29,369 nucleotides of DNA from assembly GCA_946482335.1 (NCBI GenBank), contig CAMLRG010000056.1, positions 1 to 29,369 of the forward strand. Reading direction: 5' to 3'. The stretch comes from an uncultured Duganella sp. (GTDB lineage Bacteria > Pseudomonadota > Gammaproteobacteria > Burkholderiales > Burkholderiaceae). Position numbers and translations under genes: made by a program. Under the pieces are notes generated by a model that was not told the DNA's origin, did not search any database, and was given only the letters and a program-made list of their open reading frames with translations. Positions 22,523 through 29,369 of the stretch are shown in pieces (within the stretch, counting starts at the first letter, position 1; each line of letters opens with the position of its first letter).

Positions 22523-24108
22523 GGTGCCCCGCAGTCGAAATGGGCTTGCCAGCGCGCGCACAGTGCGCCCACCGCGTCGCCGGCCGGCCAGCGCGCGCCG
22601 TAGGCGGCGTTCAGCCATAGTGTGGTGGCCTGGTCGGCCAGCGCCAGGCTGGCGTCGTCGAGCGTGCCGGCCGCATGGGCGCTGCGGGCGCGCGCCAGGC
22701 ACTCGCCTTCGGTGGCGCCCTGGTGCAGTTGCAGCGCCTGGCGGCTGACCATGCGCGACAAGGTGGCGCGGTACAACAGGGCCAGGGCGGCGCGCTGCCG
22801 GCCTTCCTGCCACAGCGCGCGCACGGCGCCGGCCACGTCGTCCGGCAAGCTTTCCTCGCGAATATCGAGTCCGCCGATTTCGGTGGCCATGGCCGGCGCC
22901 GGCGCGCTGCCGAAGCTGAAGCGCAGCGGCGCGGCATAGCGCCACAGCAGCCACGCCACCAGTCCCGCGCCGCCGGCGATCAGTGCCGCCTTGAAGACGC
23001 CGGCCATGATGGCGGCCAGCCAGGCCGGCAGCAGCGGCGCGGATTTCGGCTTGTCCTTGTTGGACTGGAAGCCGGGACGCAGCTCCCATTGTTCGGCGCA
23101 GCGGAAGCCGCGCAAATCCTCGTGGGCGAACACCCGGTCCAGCTGGCGGCGAATCTCGGCTTGCTGCGCCGAGTGTGCCGCTGCGCGCCCGCTATCCTCC
23201 TGCTGCAAGTCCGGCGGCGGAGCGCACTTGGCGGCGGTGGCTGGCGCGGCGGCGGTGGCCGGCGCTGCCGCTTGCACCGGCGGGGGCATGCCGAGCAAAG
23301 CCATGGCCAGCAGCGGTGCCGCCATCAGCACGGTCGCGACATGGCGCGCCGGCGCCGGGCGGGCCGGGGCACGCAGCTGGCGCAGCACGATTTCGATATC
23401 CCAGGCTTCCAGCGTGGCGCGGCGATTCAGGTAAAGGGTGAAGGTACACGCCGTATAGATCGGGCCGATGACGGCGGCCGCCGCGCACCAGGCGGCGGTG
23501 AGCAGCGCAGTTTGCAAACCCGGCTGTTCCCGCAGCCCGAACAGGGCGAAAGGATTGGGCGCATCGCCGGGCAGGAACAAGCCGGCCAGGGCCAGCACGC
23601 CCAGCATCAGCACGAATTCGAAAGTGGCGCAGCAACTGCCGAACAACAGCGCCGCGCCGCCGGTGCCGTTGCGCGCAATGGTGGCGCGGCGCGCCGTGGC
23701 GACTTTGCCGCGCGCCTGTTCCAGCACCCACACCGGCTGGTGCAGGCCGCGCCCCGCCATGAAGGGCCGCCACCAGGTCAGCATGCGGAACCAGCCGCCG
23801 CCCAGTTCGCGCGGCCAAGCCCGCAAGGCGTCGCGCCAGCCGGCCTGTTCGCCGAACACCTGGCGCGCCAGCACGTGCAATGGCGCCCGTTCCAGCAGGG
23901 GGCGCAGCCACCAGGGCAATAGCCAGCCCAGTCCCCACTGCGGCCAATACCAGCTCAGCAGGACAGCCAGCGCCGACAGCGGCAGCCACAGTGCCAGCCA
24001 GGCACGCCAGGCTTCGGCGCCGCCGGCATGCAGCAGGGCGAAGCCAAGGTCCAGGCCTTGCGCATGGCTGCGCGGCCGGAGGTCGAGCCGCAGCTTATCG
24101 AGTTGCAT
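22519..24108 (-). CDS. DUF4129 multi-pass membrane protein
   Basis: 529 residues from the ATG at 24108, overlapping the SpoIIM-like gene by 14 bases. At least four hydrophobic helices occur in the first 280 residues (e.g. AWLALWLPLSALAVLLSWYW; FVLMLGVLALAGLFLPG; AAAAVIGPIYTACTFTLYL). An Ala-rich exported segment follows after VLMAAPLLAMALLG, with Cys residues and a charged helix (AQQAEIRRQLDRVF). Another helix (IAGGAGLVAWLLW, about 385-400) precedes a cytoplasmic DUF4129 region (EGRQRAALALLYRATLSRM; GATEGECLARARS). DUF4129 is often attached to transglutaminase-like domains, absent here. A role with the MoxR ATPase is inferred from the operon. Confidence 0.85.
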   Translation of the reverse strand: MQLDKLRLDLRPRSHAQGLDLGFALLHAGGAEAWRAWLALWLPLSALAVLLSWYWPQWGLGWLLPWWLRPLLERAPLHVLARQVFGEQAGWRDALRAWPRELGGGWFRMLTWWRPFMAGRGLHQPVWVLEQARGKVATARRATIARNGTGGAALLFGSCCATFEFVLMLGVLALAGLFLPGDAPNPFALFGLREQPGLQTALLTAAWCAAAAVIGPIYTACTFTLYLNRRATLEAWDIEIVLRQLRAPARPAPARHVATVLMAAPLLAMALLGMPPPVQAAAPATAAAPATAAKCAPPPDLQQEDSGRAAAHSAQQAEIRRQLDRVFAHEDLRGFRCAEQWELRPGFQSNKDKPKSAPLLPAWLAAIMAGVFKAALIAGGAGLVAWLLWRYAAPLRFSFGSAPAPAMATEIGGLDIREESLPDDVAGAVRALWQEGRQRAALALLYRATLSRMVSRQALQLHQGATEGECLARARSAHAAGTLDDASLALADQATTLWLNAAYGARWPAGDAVGALCARWQAHFDCGAP

Positions 24109-25054
24109 GCGCGCCTTTCGCGCGGCCCGCCAGGCCGAAGAACAGCAACACGCTGGCCCAGCACACGGCGCCCACGCCGTATTTGACGGCCGGCGCCAAC
24201 GCACTGGCCGACCAGAACGCTTCGAAGAAGGCGGCCAGCACGGTCAGCAAGGCGGCGCCCGCCACCACCGGGTACATGGCGATGCTGGCTTGCTGCAGCG
24301 CCTGGCGGCGGCGCAGCCGGCCCGGCCGCAGCAGTGCCAGCCCGAGGCGGACGCCGGCCACGCCGGACAACACCAGGCCGGTCAGCTCGAAGCTGGAATG
24401 GGTGACGACAAAGGACCAGAAATTGCCGCGCGTGGCAGGGTCGAGGCTGAGCCAGGCCGCCGCCACGCCCATGTGCATGCCGTTGAACAGCACGCTGAGC
24501 AGGGCCGGCACGCCGCCGAAAATCCCGCCGGCAAAGGTGCGGAAGCCGATCGAGACATTGTTCCAGACGTAGAATCCGAACATTTGCACGTCGCCTTCGC
24601 TGCCGCCGCGGCCGGTCTTGATACTCGACGGCGCGTACATGCTGTGCATGCGCGCCAAGTCTTCCGGGGCAGCGAACAGGTAAGCGTTGTGGGCGTCGTG
24701 CCACACCAGCAAGCCGATCGCAATCGCCGGCCCCAGCAGGCACAGCAGCACCAGCAGCACCAGGCGCCATTCGGCGCGCACGCGCTGCGGCAAATCCTGC
24801 CGCAGCCATTGCAGCAGCACGGTGGGCCGTTCCGCTGCCGCGCCGTACAGGGCGTGGTGGCAGCGCGCCACCAGCGCGTGCAGGTAGGACACCAGCTGCG
24901 GCGAATAACCGCGCTGGCTGGCCAGGGCCAGGCATTGGCACAGGCGGCGGTATTGCGCGGGCAAGGCCTCGCGGCCTTCGGCGCGTTTGGCCAGCAAGGC
25001 TTCGATCTCGCCCCACAGCGGGCCGTAACTGGCTTCGAACTGGGCTTGCTTCAC
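24095..25054 (-). CDS. SpoIIM-like (stage II sporulation protein M, DUF95) membrane protein
   Basis: 319 residues. The start is GTG at 25054, which overlaps the RDD stop as GTGA; no ATG in frame is suitably placed. The first 100 residues are soluble and helical, followed by about five membrane helices. The family core is plain: FGFYVWNNVSIGFRTFAGG, then ALLSVLFNGMHMGVAAAW and THSSFELTGLVLSGVAGVRL. In sporulating Firmicutes SpoIIM belongs to an engulfment complex; in Gram-negatives such homologues have no sporulation role and recur in RDD/MoxR clusters. The extra N-terminal soluble domain could face the ATPase. Family firm, role inferred. Confidence 0.88.
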   Translation of the reverse strand: MKQAQFEASYGPLWGEIEALLAKRAEGREALPAQYRRLCQCLALASQRGYSPQLVSYLHALVARCHHALYGAAAERPTVLLQWLRQDLPQRVRAEWRLVLLVLLCLLGPAIAIGLLVWHDAHNAYLFAAPEDLARMHSMYAPSSIKTGRGGSEGDVQMFGFYVWNNVSIGFRTFAGGIFGGVPALLSVLFNGMHMGVAAAWLSLDPATRGNFWSFVVTHSSFELTGLVLSGVAGVRLGLALLRPGRLRRRQALQQASIAMYPVVAGAALLTVLAAFFEAFWSASALAPAVKYGVGAVCWASVLLFFGLAGRAKGAHATR

Positions 25055-25743
25055 CGGACCAGCCCCGCGGCCATGCCACGCAAACGTTCCAGCGAGGCTT
25101 CGCCATCGCGGCCGGTCAGCGGCTCGGCGATGTCGGCCAATTCCAGCATGCGCGCGCGAGGCAAGCGGCGCTCGCGCGCGAACAGGTCGGCCAGCGCGCG
25201 CTGCTGGTCCGGCGTCAGGGGGAAGGGCAGGGGCAGCGGCGCCGCATCGGGGATGGCGGCCCGCAGCGGTGGCTTGTCGCGGTACACCACCTGGGTGCCG
25301 GCCACGATATCGCCCAGGCGGCGGAACTGGCGGTCGCACAGCATGGCCACCAGGCCGGAGGCATACAGCAGCGGCAGGAAGTCGGCCACCAGGAGCAGGT
25401 TGCGCAGCACCGATTCGCGCCAGCGCAGCGGCAAGCCGTCGGCGCGCAGCACTTGCAGGCCGACGATGTATTTGCCGAGCGTGCGGCCGCCGCCATACAC
25501 CTCGCACAGCACCGGGTAAGCCCAGTAGGCGAAGAAGGTGAGCAGCAGGGTCAAGCCGCTGAACAGTTTTCCGGAAGGGATGACCGAGGCCAGCAGGGAA
25601 GCGATGGTGCCCACCCCGAAGCTCCAGGCGATGAAATCGATAGCCCAGGCATAGGCGCGCATGGCCGGCCCGGCGGGGGTGAGCTGCAGGCGCACGCCTT
25701 CGGGGGTGGTGAGGGACAGGCGGCCATCGAGGAGGGAATTCAT
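25051..25743 (-). CDS. RDD-family membrane protein
   Basis: 230 residues; the ATG at 25743 is the only usable start because an in-frame stop lies a few codons upstream. RDD features: RAYAWAIDFIAWSFG (first helix with conserved Arg and Asp), YWAYPVLCEVYGGGRTLGKY, IVGLQVLRADGLPLRW, then RRLGDIVAGTQVVYRD. Three membrane helices are expected, with a soluble tail of about 70 residues containing LTPDQQRALADLFARERRLP. It is the first gene of the overlapping operon and presumably forms part of its membrane complex. A strong ribosome binding site 20 bases upstream serves a three-codon reading frame instead (see the separate entry). Confidence 0.88.
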   Translation of the reverse strand: MNSLLDGRLSLTTPEGVRLQLTPAGPAMRAYAWAIDFIAWSFGVGTIASLLASVIPSGKLFSGLTLLLTFFAYWAYPVLCEVYGGGRTLGKYIVGLQVLRADGLPLRWRESVLRNLLLVADFLPLLYASGLVAMLCDRQFRRLGDIVAGTQVVYRDKPPLRAAIPDAAPLPLPFPLTPDQQRALADLFARERRLPRARMLELADIAEPLTGRDGEASLERLRGMAAGLVR

Positions 25744-25748
25744 GTCTT

Positions 25749-25760
25749 TTATTTAACCAT
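25749..25760 (-). other. Three-codon reading frame (ATG GTT AAA TAA) before the RDD gene
   Basis: On the minus strand GAGGAAG, overlapping the stop of the solute-binding protein gene, is spaced 4 bases from ATG GTT AAA TAA. Its stop lies 5 bases before the RDD ATG, which itself has only a poor ribosome binding site (AAAAGA). The layout would suit reinitiation or coupling between the two genes. It may also be chance. Confidence 0.3.
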
Positions 25761-25769
25761 AAAACTTCC

Positions 25770-26555
25770 TCAATGGAAATGTTTGACCCCTGCCGTCTCC
25801 TCCAGTTGGCGATAATCGCGCGACTGGCGCACCGAGCCGATGGCTTGCCAGATCGCTTCGATGCGTTGCGGGTCGCGCTGGTAGGTGCCGCGCGCCACCA
25901 TCAGGTACAGGTTGACCGTGGTATACGGCAGTTCCGCTTGCCGGATGCGTCCCTTGAAACGCGCATCGTCGCGCACCAGGCGGCTCGCTTCCAGGCCTTG
26001 CAAGACGGCGACATCGGCGCTGCCGGTCGCCAGCACGCGCAAGGCGTCGGCGGCCGATTTCACATTGTCGTGCAACAGGTAGCCTTTCTCGCGCAATTGC
26101 TGGCCCACCAGGTAACCGGAGGGCACCACCACCACCTTGCCCGGGGCGACCAGTTCACGGCCATCCCAGCTGGCCTGGCCGCCCGCGCGCAGGAATACCA
26201 GGGCCGTGTCCTCGAACAGGGCGCGGGCCGGGTCTTCGCGGCCATCGGGCAATTGGGGAATACGCGACCAGGCGCGGCGGTCAATCGAATCGGCCGCTCC
26301 CACCACGGCGTCGACCTGGCCCAGTTTTAATTCGCTCAGGCAACGCTTCCAGGGTTTTGGAAAATAAATAAATTGTTCATTCAGGTGGGACTGAACTCTT
26401 TTTAATAATTCGAAATTCAAGCCTTTGCCGCCCGGCGTGCTCCACGGCCGCTGGTCAATATCTTCAAAGCACAGGCGCAGCGGCGGTTCTTTCGCGGCAT
26501 GGGCTGCCGTGCCGGTCACGAATGCCAGCAAAACGCAGAGGCTTTTATAGCTCAT
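25770..26555 (-). CDS. Periplasmic solute-binding protein (SBP_bac_3 type)
   Basis: 261 residues. The signal peptide MSYKSLCVLLAFVTGTAAHA is followed by AKEPPLRLCFEDIDQRPW, the start of a type-3 (amino-acid-like) binding protein. Later landmarks are GLNFELLKRVQSHL, LSELKLGQVDAVVGAADS, VVVPSGYLVGQQLREKGY and ATGSADVAVLQGLEA, all at family-typical positions. No transporter genes adjoin it, so the ligand and partner are unknown. It is one of a type common in Oxalobacteraceae, where many lack permeases. It lies 26 bases upstream of the RDD gene on the same strand and may be co-transcribed with the MoxR operon. Part of its 5' third (about 26330-26430) is noticeably AT-rich. Confidence 0.85.
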   Translation of the reverse strand: MSYKSLCVLLAFVTGTAAHAAKEPPLRLCFEDIDQRPWSTPGGKGLNFELLKRVQSHLNEQFIYFPKPWKRCLSELKLGQVDAVVGAADSIDRRAWSRIPQLPDGREDPARALFEDTALVFLRAGGQASWDGRELVAPGKVVVVPSGYLVGQQLREKGYLLHDNVKSAADALRVLATGSADVAVLQGLEASRLVRDDARFKGRIRQAELPYTTVNLYLMVARGTYQRDPQRIEAIWQAIGSVRQSRDYRQLEETAGVKHFH

Positions 26556-26741
26556 GGCATAAAGATTAGCACGGCCGCTTACAGCAAACTTTCACTTCCA
26601 TAAAAAGATCCAGAGCTGTTGTATTTACGCATGTATAAGTGGAAATAATAGACGTATGAAAACCTTGCATATACATTCAGCGCTTGTATCGTTTTGTAGC
26701 AATAGATTTCGCTTTATAAATTGTATAGAAGAGAGAGATAC
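26556..26741. promoter_or_regulatory. AT-rich divergent control region between the binding protein and the TonB receptor
   Basis: This 186-base stretch is far richer in A and T than the window average. On the plus strand TATAAA (26715-26720) could be a -10 for the receptor, giving a short leader with GAGAGAGA before the ATG; no clear -35 was found. On the minus strand a TAATCT lies about 9 bases before the ATG at 26555. I see no Fur box or other named operator by eye. Confidence 0.4.
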
Positions 26742-29267
26742 ATGAATAAACATTTTCCGATTGCAGCCTTGATGTTGTCCGCCAGCCCGTTCGTGCTGCT
26801 GGGCCAAGCCCACGCACAGACCCAAGACGCCGCGCCTATCCAGGCGCAGCAAGCTGCCGACAGCTCCACCGATGAGATCCAGAAGGTGGTCATTGTCTCG
26901 ACCGGCAGCCGCGGTGCCCAGCGCACCATGGTTGATACTCCAGTACCGATTGACGTACTGAGCTCGCGCGAACTGACCAAGACCGGCCAGGCGACCCTCG
27001 ACAAGTCGATGCAGTTCCGGGTGCCTTCCTTCAACACCGTGCAAACCCCGGTCAACGACGCGACCTCCCTGCTGGACCCGTACGAAATCCGTAACATGGG
27101 CCCAAGCCGCGTGCTGATCCTGATCAACGGCAAGCGCAAGAACATGAGCTCGCTGGTTTACACCCAGACCTCGCCAGGCCGCGGCGAATCCGGTTCCGAC
27201 ATTTCCGCCATCCCTGCCGATGCGATCAAGCGCATCGAAGTGCTGCGCGACGGCGCTTCGGCGCAATACGGTTCCGACGCGATTGCCGGCGTGGTCAACA
27301 TCATCCTGAAGGACAATGCCGAAGGCGGTTCGGTGACGGCGCGTGCCGGCATCACCCATGAGAAAGATGGCGAGATGGGCGGCCTGAGCCTGAACCAGGG
27401 CGTGGCCCTGGGCGGCGACCGCGGCTTCTTCAACTACACCATCGACGCCTCGCGCGTGAACCTGGCCAGCCGTTCGGGCGTGGTCAGCGCCGTCGGCGAA
27501 GCCGGCGACTTCGGCGCCCCGCTGTCGGAAGTGCAAGCCTTCCTGTCGAAGTATCCGGATGCGCGCAACATCAACGGTTCGCCCAAGACCAAGGCTTTCA
27601 AGGGCCTGGTCAACACCCGCTACGACCTGGGCGAAGGCGTCTCCATCTACGGTAACGCCGCGTACGTGAACAAGAAGGTCAACTCCTTCGCCAACTACCG
27701 TACCCCGTACTGGCGCCCGACCGACTACGGCCTGCTGCACCCGGCCGGCTCGCCATATGAAGGCTACCAGCCGACCTTCGACGGCACGCTGGACGACTAC
27801 AACGCCACCGGCGGCGTGAAGCTGGACCTGGGCGGCTGGAATACCGACTTCAGCCTGACCTACGGCGGCAACGAGCAGAAATACGACGTGACCAATTCGG
27901 TCAACCGCAGCATGGGCGCCAGCTCGCCGACTTCCTTCTACGCCGGCGGCGTGAAGTTCGAACACTATGTGTTCAACGGCGACATTTCCAAGCAGCTGAC
28001 CGACACCGTCAACTTCTACGCCGGTACCGAACTGCGCCACGAGAAGTTCGAAGTGAAGGCGGGCGACCAGGCATCTTGGCAAGGCACCGGCGCCGACTCC
28101 TTCGCCGGCAACCATCCTGACAACTCCTTCCCATCGTCGCGCTCCAACTATGGCGTGTACGCCGGCTCCACCTGGGACATCACCAAGGACTTCCTGATCG
28201 ACGGCACCGGCCGCTGGGAGAAGTACACCGACTTCGGTTCGGCCTTCGTGTGGAAGCTGTCCACCCGCTACAAGGCGAACGATTGGGTGACCCTGCGCGC
28301 ATCGGCCTCGAAGGGCTTCCGCGCACCGTCGCTGGCCCAGATCTACACCCAGAAGGCACAGTACTCCTTCGTCGCCGGCGGCGGCATCCAGGTGTCCGGC
28401 CTGGTCAACAACGTGTCGGCGGAAGCCGCCGCGCTGGGCGTGCCGAAGCTGAAGGCTGAGAAGTCCAACAACATCACCCTGGGCCTGGGCCTGAAGCCTG
28501 ATGCGGATACCAGCATCACCCTGGACTACTACAACATCTCGGTCAAGGACCGCATCGTGCTGGGCAAGGAAATCGTGCCGACCGGCGACCCTACCGCTCA
28601 GCTGGACAAGATCCTGGCGGCCAACGGCATCGTTTCGGTCTCCTTCTTCGTCAACGCGGTGAAGACCAAGACCGAAGGTCTCGACTACGTGCTGTCGCGC
28701 AAGAACATCCCGCTGGCGGACGGCAGGCTGACCCTGAACCTGTCGGGTAACTACACCCACAAGAACGAGCGTGACGGTGAAGTGAACAACCCGGCCATCG
28801 TGGCGTCCGCGGGCCAGTCCGTGCTGGATGCAACCCAGGAGGCGCTGATGTTCACCTCGCGTCCGAAGTTCAAGACCATCCTCGGCGCGGATTGGGACTA
28901 CAAGCAGCTGAACCTGTCGCTGAACAACACCTTGTTCGGCCCGACCCGCTTCCGCCAGGCAGGCCTGGACAGCAACCTGGAGACCAAGTTCAAGACCAAG
29001 ACCGTCACCGATTTCGCCGTCAACTACAACCTGACGCCGAACATGACCCTGTCGTTCAACGTCAACAACGTGTTCAACACCACGCCGGAGTGGGAATTCA
29101 AGGCCCTGAACGCCGATGGCCAGAAGATCATCAACGATCCGAACCTGAAGTCGATCCAGCGCAACCTGATCACCTTCAACGGCCGCTACGACATGGTGAC
29201 CTACGATGGTTCGCACTTCAGCCAGTTGGGCCGCACCTACGCAGCTTCGCTGAACTACCGCTTCTAA
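26742..29267 (+). CDS. TonB-dependent outer-membrane receptor
   Basis: 841 residues from the ATG at 26742, preceded by GAGAGAGATAC. A signal peptide (about 1-25, ending QAHA) leads to a TonB-box-like QKVVIVSTGSR at 47-57. The plug domain spans about 60-190 with DTPVPIDVLSSREL, RVLILINGKRKN, SAIPADAIKRIEVLRDG (157-171) and YGSDAIAGVVNIILK. The rest is a 22-strand barrel with alternating aromatic residues, including GFRAPSLAQIYTQ, ending in LNYRF with the terminal Phe needed for outer-membrane assembly. Ligand unknown; candidates are siderophores, cobalamin or glycans. Codons are strongly restricted to GGC, CTG, AAG, ACC and AAC, which suggests high expression. It stands alone, with its own terminator. 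Confidence 0.93.
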   Translation: MNKHFPIAALMLSASPFVLLGQAHAQTQDAAPIQAQQAADSSTDEIQKVVIVSTGSRGAQRTMVDTPVPIDVLSSRELTKTGQATLDKSMQFRVPSFNTVQTPVNDATSLLDPYEIRNMGPSRVLILINGKRKNMSSLVYTQTSPGRGESGSDISAIPADAIKRIEVLRDGASAQYGSDAIAGVVNIILKDNAEGGSVTARAGITHEKDGEMGGLSLNQGVALGGDRGFFNYTIDASRVNLASRSGVVSAVGEAGDFGAPLSEVQAFLSKYPDARNINGSPKTKAFKGLVNTRYDLGEGVSIYGNAAYVNKKVNSFANYRTPYWRPTDYGLLHPAGSPYEGYQPTFDGTLDDYNATGGVKLDLGGWNTDFSLTYGGNEQKYDVTNSVNRSMGASSPTSFYAGGVKFEHYVFNGDISKQLTDTVNFYAGTELRHEKFEVKAGDQASWQGTGADSFAGNHPDNSFPSSRSNYGVYAGSTWDITKDFLIDGTGRWEKYTDFGSAFVWKLSTRYKANDWVTLRASASKGFRAPSLAQIYTQKAQYSFVAGGGIQVSGLVNNVSAEAAALGVPKLKAEKSNNITLGLGLKPDADTSITLDYYNISVKDRIVLGKEIVPTGDPTAQLDKILAANGIVSVSFFVNAVKTKTEGLDYVLSRKNIPLADGRLTLNLSGNYTHKNERDGEVNNPAIVASAGQSVLDATQEALMFTSRPKFKTILGADWDYKQLNLSLNNTLFGPTRFRQAGLDSNLETKFKTKTVTDFAVNYNLTPNMTLSFNVNNVFNTTPEWEFKALNADGQKIINDPNLKSIQRNLITFNGRYDMVTYDGSHFSQLGRTYAASLNYRF

Positions 29268-29289
29268 GCAGCCTTCGCGCTGTTGCCGG

Positions 29290-29313
29290 AACCGCCCCTC
29301 GGGGCGGTTTTTT
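29290..29313 (+). terminator. Rho-independent terminator of the TonB receptor gene
   Basis: AACCGCC (29290-29296) pairs with GGCGGTT (29303-29309) around a short C/G loop, directly followed by TTTT G TT. It starts 22 bases after the stop codon. It also forms the upstream flank of the group II intron. Confidence 0.9.
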
Positions 29314-29318
29314 GTTGG

Positions 29319-29369
29319 GTGCGCCCAGCATGGGCGTACTCCTGTGGGTGAAAGTCCCGCCGCAAGCTG
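29319..29369 (+). mobile_element. 5' end of a group II intron (probably group IIC), cut by the window edge
   Basis: The 51 bases from 29319 start with GTGCGCCCAGCATGGGCG and contain GGGTGAAAGTCCCG, the start of domain I as found in bacterial group II introns. They align, from memory, nearly base for base with the 5' end of the Oceanobacillus iheyensis group IIC intron (GUGUGCCCGGCAUGGGUGC, then GGGUGAGAGUCCCG). CGCCC and GGGCG (29322-29326 and 29332-29336) form the first hairpin. The element begins 9 bases after a terminator stem, which is the known target of group IIC introns. The reverse transcriptase gene and the other domains would lie to the right of the window. Confidence 0.82.

Noticed and set aside
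23468..25519. 683-codon open frame on the plus strand opposite the RDD, SpoIIM-like and DUF4129 genes
   Set aside because: It crosses three well-recognised genes on the other strand and its product has no family features.
26625..29216. Very long open frame (863 codons) on the minus strand opposite the TonB receptor
   Set aside because: Its product is rich in His, Gly, Arg and Val without any domain, while the plus strand gives a complete receptor. Restricted GC-rich codon use keeps the antisense frame open.

Overview
The window looks like a chromosomal segment of a high-GC betaproteobacterium, most likely from the Oxalobacteraceae (Massilia, Duganella or Janthinobacterium type). This placement is inferred from strong GC preference at third codon positions, the gene families present and protein style. 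No search was run. Every gap between genes is under about 200 bases except the 300-base tRNA-Phe interval. There are 23 protein genes (one cut by the left edge), one tRNA gene, and the first bases of a mobile group II intron at the right edge.

Left part (1-5662). The tail of a GGDEF diguanylate cyclase overlaps, as ATGA, an exported solute-binding protein with no transporter partner in view. This suggests a periplasmic sensor paired with a c-di-GMP enzyme. Next come an APC-family amino-acid permease, a SAM methyltransferase and a convergent Tat-exported glycosidase-like protein.

Middle part (5735-18916). A coiled-coil, membrane-anchored orphan protein with less GC-rich, atypical codon use sits beside tRNA-Phe, which has a good sigma70-type promoter and a terminator. 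A translationally coupled pair of flavin split-barrel proteins (the second fused to a GAF domain) faces a hemerythrin-like protein. Then come an exported protein of unknown function, a PAS-PAS-HisKA-HATPase-REC hybrid kinase, a DUF885 metallopeptidase-like protein, a PsiF repeat protein, a CsgG-like lipoprotein, a GltS-type sodium/glutamate symporter, a DUF1059 protein, a conserved protein of unknown function and a DUF805 membrane protein. Several convergent pairs here have back-to-back stop codons with no room for a terminator.

Right part (18926-29369). A minus-strand operon in which every gene overlaps the next runs RDD - SpoIIM-like - DUF4129 - DUF4350 - MoxR AAA+ ATPase - DUF58. It probably encodes a membrane-associated MoxR chaperone system. 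A periplasmic solute-binding protein lies 26 bases upstream of it. Divergent from that is a large TonB-dependent receptor with very biased codon use and an intrinsic terminator. Nine bases past the terminator stem, the window ends inside what reads as the 5' end of a group IIC intron, a class known to insert after terminators.

The most interesting points are the group IIC intron end, the coupled cyclase/binding-protein pair, the fully overlapping MoxR operon, and the orphan coiled-coil gene beside tRNA-Phe.
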